64,000 nt of DNA from Mycolicibacterium crocinum. GTDB taxonomy: Bacteria; Actinomycetota; Actinomycetes; Mycobacteriales; Mycobacteriaceae. Location of the stretch: NCBI RefSeq assembly GCF_022370635.2, contig NZ_CP092362.2, positions 1,116,001-1,180,000 of the forward strand, given 5' to 3'. The position numbers were made by a program, and so were the translations under genes. The notes below the pieces were generated by a model. It made no database searches. It worked only from the letters and a program-made list of their open reading frames with translations, and had not been told where the DNA came from. Positions 44,352 to 54,007 of this stretch are shown piece after piece (position 1 is the stretch's first letter; every line of letters starts with the position of its first letter).

Positions 44352-45697
44352 CAGACCTCGACATCACTCTGGTGCTCGCGGCTGACCTCCACCATGAAGT
44401 TGGCGAAATAACCGCTGAACTGCGGATCGTTCATCATCTGCCACTTGGGCGCCAGCAGTTTCATGTAGCGCTCGACATAGAGGAACTGCTTGCCGATCAG
44501 CACCAGCTCGCGGGGCAGCTTGACGTCGTAGGCGTCGGCCAGCGTGGAGAGTTGCTTGCCGATCTCGGCGTAGGACATGTCGCCCAGGGTTTTAAGTGTC
44601 AGCGGGGCCGCGAACGCCTCGAGGTCCTTGGCGGCTTCCTTCTCGGGTTTCGTGGTGCCCACGGCGCCGAGCAGGACGACGATCTTGCCTGCCGCGGCAT
44701 GGTCCTTCTTCACCAGCAGCGCGTAAACGAGTTCACGCAGCAGCCAGCGGGTGCGCGGGTCGATGCGACCCATGATTCCGAAGTCCAGGAACACAATTCG
44801 GCCGTCGTCGTCGACCAACAGGTTGCCGGCGTGCAGGTCGCCGTGGAACAGGCCGTGGCGAAGGCCGCCCTCGAAGGTCGAGAACAACAGCGCCTTGACC
44901 AGCTCGGTGCCGTCGAAGCCCTTCTTGCGGATCTCCTTGACGTCGTCGATGCGCACGCCGTGCACGCGCTCCATGGTCAGCACCCGCTCGCTGGTGAACT
45001 CCCAGTGCACCTGTGGCACCCGGATGTTGCGGCCCAGCGGCGAACCGTGCAGCCCCGACACCCACGCCTCCATGGACTGCGCCTCGATGCGGAAGTCGAG
45101 CTCTTCGGCCAGGTTGTCGGAGAAGTCGGCGACCACGTCCTGGGCGGACAGCCGCCGGCCCAGCTTGGCCACCTCGACGAGCTGAGCGAAGCGCTTGAGG
45201 ATCTGCAGATCGGCGGCCACCCGGCGGCGGATGCCCGGTCGCTGGATCTTGACCACGACGTCCTCGCCGGTGTGCAGCGTGGCGAAGTGCACCTGGGCGA
45301 TCGAGGCCGATGCGAACGGCTCCTCGTCGAACGAAGCGAACAGCTTCGCCGGGTCGCCACCCAGCTCCTGCTGCAGCAGCTTGTGCACCTCGGCGGTGTC
45401 GGCGGGCGGCACCGCGTCCAGCAGGCCGCGGAACTCCCGGCTCAGATTTTCGCCGAAGGCGCCCGGGCTGGACGCGATGATCTGGCCGAACTTGACGTAG
45501 GTGGGTCCGAGGTCGGCAAAGGTCTGGGGGATCTGCTTGATGACCTTGTCCTGCCAACGGCCACGTCCGGGCAGTTTGGTGAGTACTCGTGCGCCGGTGC
45601 GGGTGAGCTGCCACCCGGTGGTGCCGATGCGGACAGCCTCGACCGGCAACGGAACGCGATCGAGCTTGGCTACTTCGCGGTGTTTGGTCGAACTCAT
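44351..45697 (-). CDS. ABC1/UbiB-family atypical kinase
   Basis: 448 residues, the Rv0647c position. The ABC1 N-terminal motif KFGQIIASSPGAFGENLSRE (KxGQ), the Ala-rich loop ASIAQVH, the Lys in VVVKIQRPG, the catalytic HGDLHAGNLLV and the metal-binding FLDFGIMGRI are all present. UbiB-type proteins act as ATPases that support quinone biosynthesis or lipid handling at the membrane. It forms an operon with the lipG-like gene downstream. Confidence 0.92.
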   Translation of the reverse strand: MSSTKHREVAKLDRVPLPVEAVRIGTTGWQLTRTGARVLTKLPGRGRWQDKVIKQIPQTFADLGPTYVKFGQIIASSPGAFGENLSREFRGLLDAVPPADTAEVHKLLQQELGGDPAKLFASFDEEPFASASIAQVHFATLHTGEDVVVKIQRPGIRRRVAADLQILKRFAQLVEVAKLGRRLSAQDVVADFSDNLAEELDFRIEAQSMEAWVSGLHGSPLGRNIRVPQVHWEFTSERVLTMERVHGVRIDDVKEIRKKGFDGTELVKALLFSTFEGGLRHGLFHGDLHAGNLLVDDDGRIVFLDFGIMGRIDPRTRWLLRELVYALLVKKDHAAAGKIVVLLGAVGTTKPEKEAAKDLEAFAAPLTLKTLGDMSYAEIGKQLSTLADAYDVKLPRELVLIGKQFLYVERYMKLLAPKWQMMNDPQFSGYFANFMVEVSREHQSDVEV

Positions 45698-45777
45698 TCG
45701 TCCAAGTCTGCCAAACCCGTCGTCCCTATCACCAATCTGAAATTGGCGCAGCGATGCCGGTCACATGGGTGGTTACT

Positions 45778-46374
45778 TCATGATTTCGGCTGCCAGGGCG
45801 TCAGCCACGGCTGCGGCGCCATTCCCTCGGCCGCCGCGACCAGCTCGTACATCGTTGCGCCGTCGATGGATTCGCGAATGATGTCGGCGTGGCCGGCATG
45901 CCGGGCCAATTCGGCGATCAGGTGCTCGAACACCCACCGCACCGACCAGGCCTCGACATCGTCGGGGAACCACGGCGCATCGCGTGGCACGGGTACCGCA
46001 GCGTCCAGATCGGCGGTCTCGACCAGCCGCAGCGATGCGGCGTTCTGCGCGGCCAACTGCTGTAGGAGTTCGGCCAGGGTCTCATCAGGCCTCATCACGT
46101 ACTGGTCCTGATACTCCTGCGCGCGTTCCTCAAACGGGCGGTCGTCGGCCGGCGGTTCGCCCGGCGCCGCGGCCACCCGCTGCATCCAGGACTGCTGCAC
46201 GCCGATGATGTGTTTGATCAGCCCACCGATCGACAGGGTGCTGACGGTCGGGGTCGACCGGGCCTGCTCGTCGGTGAGGCCGTATGCGACGGCGACGAAT
46301 GCGCTCTGGTGGTAGGCGAGGAATTCGCGCAGGGCGTGGCGTTCGTCGCGGACAGGTGGGGCGAGGGTGGGCAT
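45778..46374 (-). CDS. DinB-family (DUF664-like) protein
   Basis: 198 residues. A four-helix bundle with metal-binding His residues: the first in GGLIKHIIGVQQSWMQRV, the others in WVFEHLIAELARHAGHADIIRE. The DinB/MST superfamily includes mycothiol- and bacillithiol-dependent enzymes, so a thiol-transferase role is possible in this mycothiol-producing group. It lies 10 bp after the next DinB-like gene and reads in the same direction. Confidence 0.85.
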   Translation of the reverse strand: MPTLAPPVRDERHALREFLAYHQSAFVAVAYGLTDEQARSTPTVSTLSIGGLIKHIIGVQQSWMQRVAAAPGEPPADDRPFEERAQEYQDQYVMRPDETLAELLQQLAAQNAASLRLVETADLDAAVPVPRDAPWFPDDVEAWSVRWVFEHLIAELARHAGHADIIRESIDGATMYELVAAAEGMAPQPWLTPWQPKS

Positions 46375-46384
46375 AAGTGTCCTT

Positions 46385-46894
46385 TCACTGATGGATGTAA
46401 AGGTCTCGGAGACAAGCGATTTCGGCGCCGTGATGGATTACCTCACGGTTGATGTGCAAGATCAGTTCGGAGAGCGCGTAGTCGGCGTAGGGACCTTCGG
46501 CATGCCCGCATGGACGGGCCAGGTCATCGTCGGACAGGCCCCGTACGCCGGTGATCCACCGCGCGTAGGCGTCGTCGAGCTGAGCCAGCGCGGTCGTCGC
46601 GTCGGTGGCGTAGGGCCAGCTCTGGTAGTCGGCGGACGGCCCGCCGAAGTGGGAGTGATTGCGCATCGCGAGCACGCCGACGATGACGTGCGCCAATCGC
46701 CACGCGATCGTGGTGACCGGTGCCGGCTGGGGCGCCGGAAATTCGAAGTCGATGCCGCCATCGCGGTGCACAGTCCAGCACCCGGCGACCGGCTCCCAGA
46801 AGTACTCGTCGTCGGTCAGGCCGTCCAGGAGGGGTCGCAGCGCGTTCGTCCAGTGCCAGTCGAGTTGGTCGGCGAGCTGAGTCGTCCATGTCAT
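46385..46894 (-). CDS. DinB-like protein
   Basis: 169 residues. DWHWTNALRPLLDGLTDDEYFWEPV is the usual DinB start, and TIAWRLAHVIVGVLAMRNHSHF and LSELILHINREVIHHGAEIACLRDLY carry the His residues of the bundle. It is the first gene of a two-gene DinB operon and is divergent from the WYL regulator (61 bp apart), which may control it. Confidence 0.85.
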   Translation of the reverse strand: MTWTTQLADQLDWHWTNALRPLLDGLTDDEYFWEPVAGCWTVHRDGGIDFEFPAPQPAPVTTIAWRLAHVIVGVLAMRNHSHFGGPSADYQSWPYATDATTALAQLDDAYARWITGVRGLSDDDLARPCGHAEGPYADYALSELILHINREVIHHGAEIACLRDLYIHQ

Positions 46895-46955
46895 ATCTGC
46901 AGGCTTTCATGCTTTGCGGACAGCTTCTGTCCGCAGAGTGGGTGACACTGGAGTC

Positions 46956-47909
46956 ATGTCGCAGACAACGAGCCGGGTGCTGCAGCTTCTCGGCCTGTTG
47001 CAGTCCCGGCGGGTGTGGTCCGGCACGGAGCTGGCCGAGCGACTTGGGGTGACCGCCCGCAGCGTGCGCCGCGACGTCGAACGGCTGCGCGACCTCGGCT
47101 ATCCCGTCCACGCGAGCACCGGCCACGGCGGCGGCTACCAGCTCGGCGCGGGTGCCGCGCTGCCGCCACTGCTGCTCGACTCCGACGAGGCCGTCGCCAT
47201 GGCCGTGTGCCTGAGACTGGCCGCCGGCGGCAGCGTCGCCGGCGTCGGCGAGGCCGCACTGCGCGCGCTGACCAAGCTAGATCAGGTGATGCCGTCTCGG
47301 ATGCGCTCCCAGGTCGCCGCCGTCCACGACGCGACCGTCACGCTGACCCGCGATGCCGAGTCGCCCGTCGACCCCGAAATCCTGATGACGCTGGCGCGTG
47401 CCTGCCGCGACCGCGAACACGTCGGCGTCGACTACGTCGACCGGGCCGGCGCACCGACCAGCCGGCGTCTGGAGCCCTATCAACTCGTAACGACCGGACG
47501 GCGGTGGTACCTGCTGGCCTACGACCGCGACCGCGACGACTGGCGCAGCTTGCGGCTGGATCGGATGGGTCAGGTTCAGGCGAAAGGAAGCACCTTCACG
47601 GCGCGGGAAGCGCCCGACGCCGCCGCCTACGTCCGTCGCGCCATCACCACCTCGCCCTATCGTTACGTCGCCAGGGTCCGCTACCACGCCGCCAAAGAGG
47701 TTATGGCCCAGCACTTCTCACCCACCTCGGTGACCATTGAGGACGACGGTCCCGGCACCTGCGTCGTCGTCACCGGCGCCGATGACCCGAAAGTCCTGGT
47801 GCTGTATCTCGCGATGCCCGGCGTCGCCTTCGAGGTGCTGGAACCCGACGAGGTCGTCGAGGGTGCTCGAGCGATGTCGGCACTGCTGGCCGGTGCGGTC
47901 AGGCGGTGA
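46956..47909 (+). CDS. WYL-domain transcriptional regulator
   Basis: 317 residues from ATG 46956. The N-terminal winged helix-turn-helix (RVLQLLGLLQSRRVWSGTELAERLGVTARSVRRDVERL) is followed by a WYL domain with GRRWYLLAYDRDRDDWRSLRLDRM and a C-terminal extension (WCX). WYL regulators respond to nucleic acid or nucleotide ligands. Divergent placement next to the DinB pair suggests that these are its targets. Its stop overlaps the convergent nucleotidyltransferase gene by 11 bp. Confidence 0.9.
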   Translation: MSQTTSRVLQLLGLLQSRRVWSGTELAERLGVTARSVRRDVERLRDLGYPVHASTGHGGGYQLGAGAALPPLLLDSDEAVAMAVCLRLAAGGSVAGVGEAALRALTKLDQVMPSRMRSQVAAVHDATVTLTRDAESPVDPEILMTLARACRDREHVGVDYVDRAGAPTSRRLEPYQLVTTGRRWYLLAYDRDRDDWRSLRLDRMGQVQAKGSTFTAREAPDAAAYVRRAITTSPYRYVARVRYHAAKEVMAQHFSPTSVTIEDDGPGTCVVVTGADDPKVLVLYLAMPGVAFEVLEPDEVVEGARAMSALLAGAVRR

Positions 47910-48450
47910 TACCGAGACGATCGGTGAGCACCAGGAAGGCCACGGCGAAATCGTTGTGCGCGGTGTCGGCGCGGACGCTGTCCCAATCGACCTGCTCGCG
48001 CACCGCGCGGGCCGACGGCAGCAGCGACGCGAAATCGCAGTGGTGCTCGTTGAGCGAACACAGCTTCTCGGTGATCACGTAGGTCGGCGGCAGCACCCGC
48101 ATCGAGATCGCCAGCACGTCGTGCGGCACCGCGCACTCGAGCGTCGTCGCATCGACCGGAACCCCGTTGAGGCGATGCAGGACATCGATGACGAACTCGC
48201 CGCCGACGCACGCCTTGAACAACCAGTCCTCGGGCGGGCGCTCGATCGTGAAGCCGGCGTCGGCGAGGCTCTTAGCGGCCAACTCCACCTCGGACTCCGC
48301 GACCACGAAATGCACGTCATGCACCGGCTCGGGCGCGCCGTACACCCACAACGCGTAGCTGCCGGCCAGTGCGAAGTCCGGACCGTCGGCCTTCATCGCC
48401 GCCGCGGCGCGACGCAATGCCGAGCGGAGGTCTTCATTCCGGGCTTGCAC
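47899..48450 (-). CDS. Nucleotidyltransferase-fold protein
   Basis: 183 residues from GTG 48450. FALAGSYALWVYGA followed by HDVHFVVAESEVELAA resembles the nucleotidyltransferase start (G-S with a D-x-D-like HDVHF), and EFVIDVLHRLNGVPVDA adds the third acidic strand. Similar proteins are DUF6036/MNT-like. One metal-binding Asp appears replaced by His (HDVHFV rather than DxD), so activity is uncertain. No antitoxin- or toxin-like partner (HEPN) is visible beside it. The open frame extends far upstream, but that part is the complement of other genes. Confidence 0.65.
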   Translation of the reverse strand: MQARNEDLRSALRRAAAAMKADGPDFALAGSYALWVYGAPEPVHDVHFVVAESEVELAAKSLADAGFTIERPPEDWLFKACVGGEFVIDVLHRLNGVPVDATTLECAVPHDVLAISMRVLPPTYVITEKLCSLNEHHCDFASLLPSARAVREQVDWDSVRADTAHNDFAVAFLVLTDRLGITA

Positions 48451-48465
48451 GGGTACCTGGTACCC

Positions 48466-49233
48466 ATGCGGATGGCCACCTTCAACATCTTGCACGGTCG
48501 CAGCTTGGATGACGGGCAGGTCAATCTGGAGCGGTTGTCCGAGTGCATCCACCGGCTGAACCCCGATGTGCTGGCCCTGCAGGAGGTGGACTGCGACCAG
48601 CCGCGCTCCTCGTTGGCCGACCTCACCGCGATCGCGGCCGAGGCGATGGGGGCGGTGGCGCACCGGTTCGTCGCCGCGATCTCCGGCACGCCGGGGGCGA
48701 CGTGGATGGCCGCCACCGGCAGTGAGCAACCGGGCACCGCCGCCTACGGCATCGCGCTGCTGTCCCGCTATCCGGCGATCTCCTGGCAAGTGCTGCTGCT
48801 GCCCCGGATCCCGATGCGGTTCCCGATGTATCTGCCCGGCCCCAACCGGGTGCAGGTCGTCCACGAGGAACCGCGCGCGGCGATGCTCGCCCAGCTGGAC
48901 ACCCCGCTCGGAGTGATGACGGTGGCCAACACCCATCTGTCCTTCGTGCCGGGGTGGAATCGCGTGCAACTGCGGCGGCTCACGCGTGACCTGCGCGGGC
49001 TGCCCGGTCCGCGGGTGCTGATGGGCGACCTCAACATGTCCGCGCCCGCGCCGAGCCGCCGCACCGGGCTGCGCTCGCTGGCCGCCGCGCCGACGTTCCC
49101 GCTGCACTGCCCCGACCGCCAGCTCGACCACATCCTCACCGACCACGACGGACTGGTCGCCACCGAAGCGTGCACGCCGGTGCTGCCGATCTCGGACCAT
49201 CGGCCGCTGGTGATCGACGTGTCGCTCCGCTGA
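48466..49233 (+). CDS. Endonuclease/exonuclease/phosphatase-family protein
   Basis: 255 residues from ATG 48466, or two fewer from ATG 48472. EEP-fold motifs are in order: MATFNILHGR (Asn), LALQEVDCDQPRS (Glu), VANTHLSFVPG (His), MGDLNMS (Asp/Asn) and PISDHRPLVIDV (Asp-His). It is a metal-dependent hydrolase of phosphodiesters, possibly DNA repair or sphingomyelinase-like. No signal peptide. It starts only 15 bp from the divergent nucleotidyltransferase start. Confidence 0.9.
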   Translation: MRMATFNILHGRSLDDGQVNLERLSECIHRLNPDVLALQEVDCDQPRSSLADLTAIAAEAMGAVAHRFVAAISGTPGATWMAATGSEQPGTAAYGIALLSRYPAISWQVLLLPRIPMRFPMYLPGPNRVQVVHEEPRAAMLAQLDTPLGVMTVANTHLSFVPGWNRVQLRRLTRDLRGLPGPRVLMGDLNMSAPAPSRRTGLRSLAAAPTFPLHCPDRQLDHILTDHDGLVATEACTPVLPISDHRPLVIDVSLR

Positions 49234-49236
49234 GGG

Positions 49237-52200
49237 ATGGTTGGGCCGTACATTGCTCGCGTGCGGATAACCTCCGCGGAGTCGACGGAGCTTTTCGTCG
49301 GGCCGCCCGATGCGCCGCTTCAACTGGTCCGCGTCGGCTACAGCGGTGCCGGAACCGTGCGGATCGTCGGTGACGGGCTGCAGGCCGACGCGGTGGCGGT
49401 GCCGCCCGGCGACGGGGCGGCCGAGGTGCCGGTTCGGATTGAACGGCCGGTGTATGGCCAGCGTCTGACGGCTCGTGCTGTGGGCGACGACGCCGAGTTC
49501 CCCTTCGAGCTGACGGTCGCCGAACCCGGCTGGACCATGTACATGATCAGCCACTTCCACTACGACCCGGTGTGGTGGAACACTCAGGGCGCCTACACCA
49601 GCCAGTGGACCGAGGACCCGCCCGGGCGGGCCCGGCAGAACAATGGCTTCGCGCTGGTGGCCGCCCACCTCGAAATGGCGCGCCGCGACCCGGATTACAA
49701 GTTCGTGCTCGCCGAAGTCGACTATCTCAAGCCGTATTTCGACACCCACCCGGAGGATCGCGCCGATCTGCGCCGGTTCATCGCCGACGGCCGCGTCGAG
49801 GTGATGGGCGGGACCTATAACGAACCCAACACGAACCTCGTCGGCGCCGAGACCGCGATCCGCAACTTCGTGCACGGCGTCGGGTATCAACGCGATGTAC
49901 TGGGAGCCTCGCCGGCCACCGCGTGGCAGCTCGACGTGTTCGGCCACGACCCGCAGTTCCCCGGAATGGCCGCCGACGCCGGGCTGACGTCGAGCTCGTG
50001 GGCCCGCGGCCCGCACCATCAGTGGGGTCCGATGGCCGGTGACGGCGACCCGCGGCGCATGCAATTCCGCAGCGAGTTCGAATGGATCGCACCGTCGGGG
50101 CTCGGCCTGCTGACCCACTACATGCCCGCGCACTATTCGGCCGGCTGGTGGATGGATTCCGCGGCCTCACTCGCCGAAGCCGAGCAGGCCACCTACCACC
50201 TGTTCGCGGAGCTGAAATCGGTTGCGCTGACTCGCAACGTCTTGTTGCCGGTCGGCACCGACTACACCCCGCCCAACACCTGGGTCACCGAAATCCACCG
50301 CGACTGGAACTCCCGCTACACGTGGCCGCGGTTCGTGTGTGCGCTGCCGTCGGAGTTCTTCGCCGCCGTGCGCGCGGAAGGTGTGACGCCCTCGCCGCAA
50401 ACCCGCGACATGAACCCGATCTACACCGGCAAAGACGTCTCCTACATCGACACCAAGCAGGCCAACCGCGCCGCCGAGGACGCAGTACTGGGCGCCGAAC
50501 GCTTCGCGGTGTTCGCCGCGCTGCTGTCCGGCGCGCATTATCCGGAGGCCGCGTTGGCCAAGGCGTGGGTGCAGCTGGCGTACGGCGCCCACCACGACGG
50601 CATCACCGGCTCGGAGTCCGATCAGGTGTACCTCGACCTGCTGACCAGCTGGCGCGACGCGTGGGAGCTCGGTTCGGCCGCGCGGGCGGGCGCCCTGCAG
50701 CTGCTGTCCCGTGCCGCCGCATCCGAACCCGGCTCAGTCGTGGTATGGAATCCGTTGGCGCACAAGCGAACCGACATTGTGACCGACGATTTGTCGACGC
50801 CGCTCGGTGCCGGTGCCACGGTGGTGGATTCGGCCGGGGTGTCGAGTCCCGCCGTCGTCTCCGGCGACGGTCACCGAGTGAGCTGGCGAGCTGACGGCGT
50901 CGACTCGCTGGGCTGGCGCAGCTACCGGGTGGTGGCTGTCGACGAGCCGACCGGCTGGCAGGCCATCGACGGGTTCGAGATCGCCAATGGGTTCCACCGG
51001 TTGCGGGTGGACCCGGCGCGCGGCGGCGCCGTGGTGTCGCTGGTCGAGCTGGGCGCCGATCGCGAGCTGATCGCCGAAGGGCGGGTCGGCAACGAGCTGG
51101 CCGTCTACGAGGAGTATGCGGCCCACCCGCAGGCGGGGGAGGGGCCCTGGCATCTGCTGCCCGCCGGGCAGGTGACGTGTTCGTCTGCGACCGTTGCCGA
51201 TTCGGTGCAGGCCTATCGCAGCCCGCTCGGCGAGCGGCTGATCGTGAGCGGGCGGATCGGCGAACTGCTGCACTACACGCAGGTGCTGACCCTGTGGCAC
51301 GGCATCGACCGGGTGGACACTAGCACCACGATCGACGAGTTCACCGGCGCCGACCGGTTGGTGCGGCTGCGCTGGCCCTGCGCGGTGCCCGGTGCGCTGC
51401 CGGTCAGCGAGGTCGGTGACGCGGTGATCGGGCGCGGGTACGGGCTGCTGCACGACCACGCCTCGGGGGAGGACCGCGCCGTCGACTCCGCCAAACATCC
51501 ATGGACACTGGACAATCCGGCGCACGGGTGGTTCGGGTTGTCCTCGGCAGCCCGCGTTCGGGTCGGTACCGATGTGCGCGCGGTGTCGGTGGCCGAAGTG
51601 GTGGTGCCCGCCGAGGGCACCACCGGGGCGCGTGAGCTCATGGTCGCGTTGGTGCGGGCCGGGGTGACCGCGACATGCGGTAGCGCTGAACACCCGCGGT
51701 ACGGCCACCTCGACGTCGACTCCAACCTGCCGGACGCCCGCATTGCGTTGGGCGGTCCTGACGAGAATCCCTTCACCGCTGCGGTTCTCGCCGCTGCAGA
51801 CGGCGCGTACACCGCGGAGTTGAAGCGCCAACTCGCGAATGCCGGACAGGCGCGGGTGTGGGTGCCGGCGAGCGCGCCGTTGACCGCGGTATGGCAGCCC
51901 GATGCCGACCTGCGCGGCGTGCTCGACCTGCCGGTGCTGATCGTCGCCGGCGACGGCGCTGTCGCATCTGTCGTCGACGACCTCGACGACGCGCAGATCG
52001 ACGTCGTGCAGCAGGCGCCCTCGGGTGTTGGCGAGTTCGAGTCACGCACCGTCGCCCTGCTCAACCGCGGCGTGCCGGGATTCGCCGTGGAGCCGGACCA
52101 GACGCTGCACACGTCGCTGATGCGGTCGTGCACCGGCTGGCCGTCAGGCGTATGGATCGACCCGCCCCAGCGCAGGGCGCCCGACGGGTCCAACTTCCAG

Positions 52201-53406
52201 CTACAGCATTGGACCCACACCTTCGACTTCGCGCTGGTGTCCGGAGCCGGTGATTGGCGCTCGTGCGAAATGCCCTTGCGCAGTGCGGAATTCAATCATC
52301 CTCTGGCGTGCGTGGTGGCCGACGACGCAGTGGGCACGCTGCCCGCCGACGGCTCACTGTTGCGTGTCGAACCGGCCGGGGCGCTGCACCTTGCCGCACT
52401 CAAGATCGGCGGCAACCCCACCGCCACCGGAAGTTCGGCTGCCGTCGACCCCGAGGACGTCACCATCCGGCTGGTCGAAACGCGCGGCGCCACAACCGAA
52501 GTCGCGTTGTCCTCCGATGTGGGTGCAGTGTCGGCGGTGGTGTCAGCGGATCTGCTGGAGACCGCGCGCGGGGCCGGCGAGGCACCGCTGCGGCTGCACG
52601 GCTATCAGATCGCCACCCTGCTGGCCCGGCTGAATGTGCACACCGTGCTCGATGCCGACGGCGCCGCGCTGGCTCCCGAAGCCGAGTCCGCCCAGCCGCT
52701 GTACGCCCGGTATTGGCTGCACAACCGCGGTCCGGCCCCGCTGGGCGGACTGCCCGCGGTGGCGCACCTGCACCCCGACGCGATCACGGCCGAGGCAGGC
52801 CAGCAAGTGCGCCTGCGACTGACCGCCGCCAGTGACTGCAGCGACGCCACGCTGGCCGGGCAGGTGCGGCTGCGTGGCCCGCGCGGCTGGACCGTCGAAC
52901 CCGACCTGTTGCCGTTCGAGCTGCCCACCGGCCACCACCGGGAAGCCGAGATCGTCGTCACCGTGCCGCCCGACGCGGAGCCCGGCGACCACCCGATTCG
53001 CGCGCAGCTCACCCTGTCTGGGGATGTGCCGGTGGCGTGGAAGCAGGCCGTCGAAGACGTCTGCGTCGTCTCGGTCGGCGCACCCGACACCCTGGTGCGG
53101 CTGGTCACTGAACCGTCCGACATCGTCGTCGCGGCAGGGGAGCGCGCCCGCCTGGCCGTCACCGTCAGCAGCGCCGCCCACGCCGACCTGTCGTTGGAAG
53201 CCCATCTGATCAGCCCGTGGGGGACGTGGGAGTGGACCGGGCCCGCCGCGTGCGGGGCGGTCGTCGGAGCACGATCCGAGGTCGAAGTCGCCTTCGACAT
53301 CGCGCCGCCGCCCTGGACCAAACCCGGCCGGTGGTGGGCGTTGATCCGGATCGGATGTGCGGGCCGGCTGCTCTACACCCCGGCGGTGGCGGTGACGGTC
53401 CGATGA
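49237..53406 (+). CDS. GH38 alpha-mannosidase
   Basis: 1389 residues, the Rv0648 position. HFHYDPVWWNTQG (near residue 104) holds the first zinc ligands (H-x-D type). WQLDVFGHDPQFPGMA (near 229) contains the catalytic nucleophile Asp and the family signature. A GH38 middle domain and a long beta-sandwich C-terminal half follow. It would remove alpha-mannose from glycans. No signal peptide is clear, so a cytosolic role in mannoside turnover is likely. The start at 49237 is uncertain; GTG 49261 is close by. The stop overlaps the next start by 4 bp. Confidence 0.93.
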   Translation: MVGPYIARVRITSAESTELFVGPPDAPLQLVRVGYSGAGTVRIVGDGLQADAVAVPPGDGAAEVPVRIERPVYGQRLTARAVGDDAEFPFELTVAEPGWTMYMISHFHYDPVWWNTQGAYTSQWTEDPPGRARQNNGFALVAAHLEMARRDPDYKFVLAEVDYLKPYFDTHPEDRADLRRFIADGRVEVMGGTYNEPNTNLVGAETAIRNFVHGVGYQRDVLGASPATAWQLDVFGHDPQFPGMAADAGLTSSSWARGPHHQWGPMAGDGDPRRMQFRSEFEWIAPSGLGLLTHYMPAHYSAGWWMDSAASLAEAEQATYHLFAELKSVALTRNVLLPVGTDYTPPNTWVTEIHRDWNSRYTWPRFVCALPSEFFAAVRAEGVTPSPQTRDMNPIYTGKDVSYIDTKQANRAAEDAVLGAERFAVFAALLSGAHYPEAALAKAWVQLAYGAHHDGITGSESDQVYLDLLTSWRDAWELGSAARAGALQLLSRAAASEPGSVVVWNPLAHKRTDIVTDDLSTPLGAGATVVDSAGVSSPAVVSGDGHRVSWRADGVDSLGWRSYRVVAVDEPTGWQAIDGFEIANGFHRLRVDPARGGAVVSLVELGADRELIAEGRVGNELAVYEEYAAHPQAGEGPWHLLPAGQVTCSSATVADSVQAYRSPLGERLIVSGRIGELLHYTQVLTLWHGIDRVDTSTTIDEFTGADRLVRLRWPCAVPGALPVSEVGDAVIGRGYGLLHDHASGEDRAVDSAKHPWTLDNPAHGWFGLSSAARVRVGTDVRAVSVAEVVVPAEGTTGARELMVALVRAGVTATCGSAEHPRYGHLDVDSNLPDARIALGGPDENPFTAAVLAAADGAYTAELKRQLANAGQARVWVPASAPLTAVWQPDADLRGVLDLPVLIVAGDGAVASVVDDLDDAQIDVVQQAPSGVGEFESRTVALLNRGVPGFAVEPDQTLHTSLMRSCTGWPSGVWIDPPQRRAPDGSNFQLQHWTHTFDFALVSGAGDWRSCEMPLRSAEFNHPLACVVADDAVGTLPADGSLLRVEPAGALHLAALKIGGNPTATGSSAAVDPEDVTIRLVETRGATTEVALSSDVGAVSAVVSADLLETARGAGEAPLRLHGYQIATLLARLNVHTVLDADGAALAPEAESAQPLYARYWLHNRGPAPLGGLPAVAHLHPDAITAEAGQQVRLRLTAASDCSDATLAGQVRLRGPRGWTVEPDLLPFELPTGHHREAEIVVTVPPDAEPGDHPIRAQLTLSGDVPVAWKQAVEDVCVVSVGAPDTLVRLVTEPSDIVVAAGERARLAVTVSSAAHADLSLEAHLISPWGTWEWTGPAACGAVVGARSEVEVAFDIAPPPWTKPGRWWALIRIGCAGRLLYTPAVAVTVR

Positions 53407-54007
53407 CCGTGGCCGCAACCGTCGCGGGGGTGAACGTCGACGTCGGTGAGGTCGACGCCCGCGAGGCCGCCCTGCGCGCCACACCCCACGTCGCGGCCCT
53501 GCCCCGGCCGCACACCAGCGAAGGACGCCAGTTGCGGCGCTGGCTCACCCAACTGCTCGTCGCCGAGAGGCTGGTGGCCCGCGAGGCCGAAGCGCTCGGG
53601 TCGGCGTCACCGAGTCGACGCCGGATGAGGACGCCGTGCTACCCGACTCGACCGCGCGGCTGGAGATCGGCAGCATCGCCGCCGCTGTCCTGGCGGATCC
53701 GATCGCCCGGGCGGTGTTCGCCCACATCACCGACGACGTCGAGGTCGACGACGACGCCGTCACAGATTTCCACGCGCGCAACCCGCGGCGGTTCCTTCAG
53801 TTCGGCGGAACCGGTGGCTGGCGGGTGGCCAGCGAGCCAGATCTGGCCGACGTGCGTCCGATGATCGCCGCGCACCTGCTCGGTGCGGCGCGGCGTCGCC
53901 GGTTCCGGATGTGGCTCAGTGCGCGGCACGCCGACCTGGTGTGGCTGGCGCCCGGCTACGAACACCCTGGCGATCCACGCCAGCCCGACAACATCCATAG
54001 GCATTGA
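53403..54007 (+). pseudogene. Small conserved mycobacterial protein, disrupted by one frameshift
   Basis: The first part (MTVAATVAGVNVDVGEVDAREAAL ... RLVAREAEALG) and the second part (VGVTESTPDEDAVLPDSTARLEIGS ... PGYEHPGDPRQPDN) lie in different frames. They would join smoothly if the GGG at 53598-53600 were GGGG. In M. tuberculosis the gene here (Rv0649) is annotated as a malonyl-CoA transacylase-like protein, but no such motif is evident. The second frame is open without an internal stop to 54007, and its stop overlaps the ROK kinase ATG. A real mutation or a base-calling error in the G run is possible. Confidence 0.75.

Noticed and set aside
44372..46111. Plus-strand open frame of about 580 codons
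   Set aside because: It runs opposite the ABC1 kinase, which has all its catalytic motifs.
48451..50133. Very long open frame on the minus strand upstream of the nucleotidyltransferase
   Set aside because: It lies opposite the EEP-family and GH38 genes, has Arg/His/Gly-rich composition and no domain. Only the part below 48450 encodes a plausible protein.
50734..52295. Long minus-strand open frames inside the alpha-mannosidase gene
   Set aside because: They are complements of a high-GC coding sequence, with no ribosome site and no motif.
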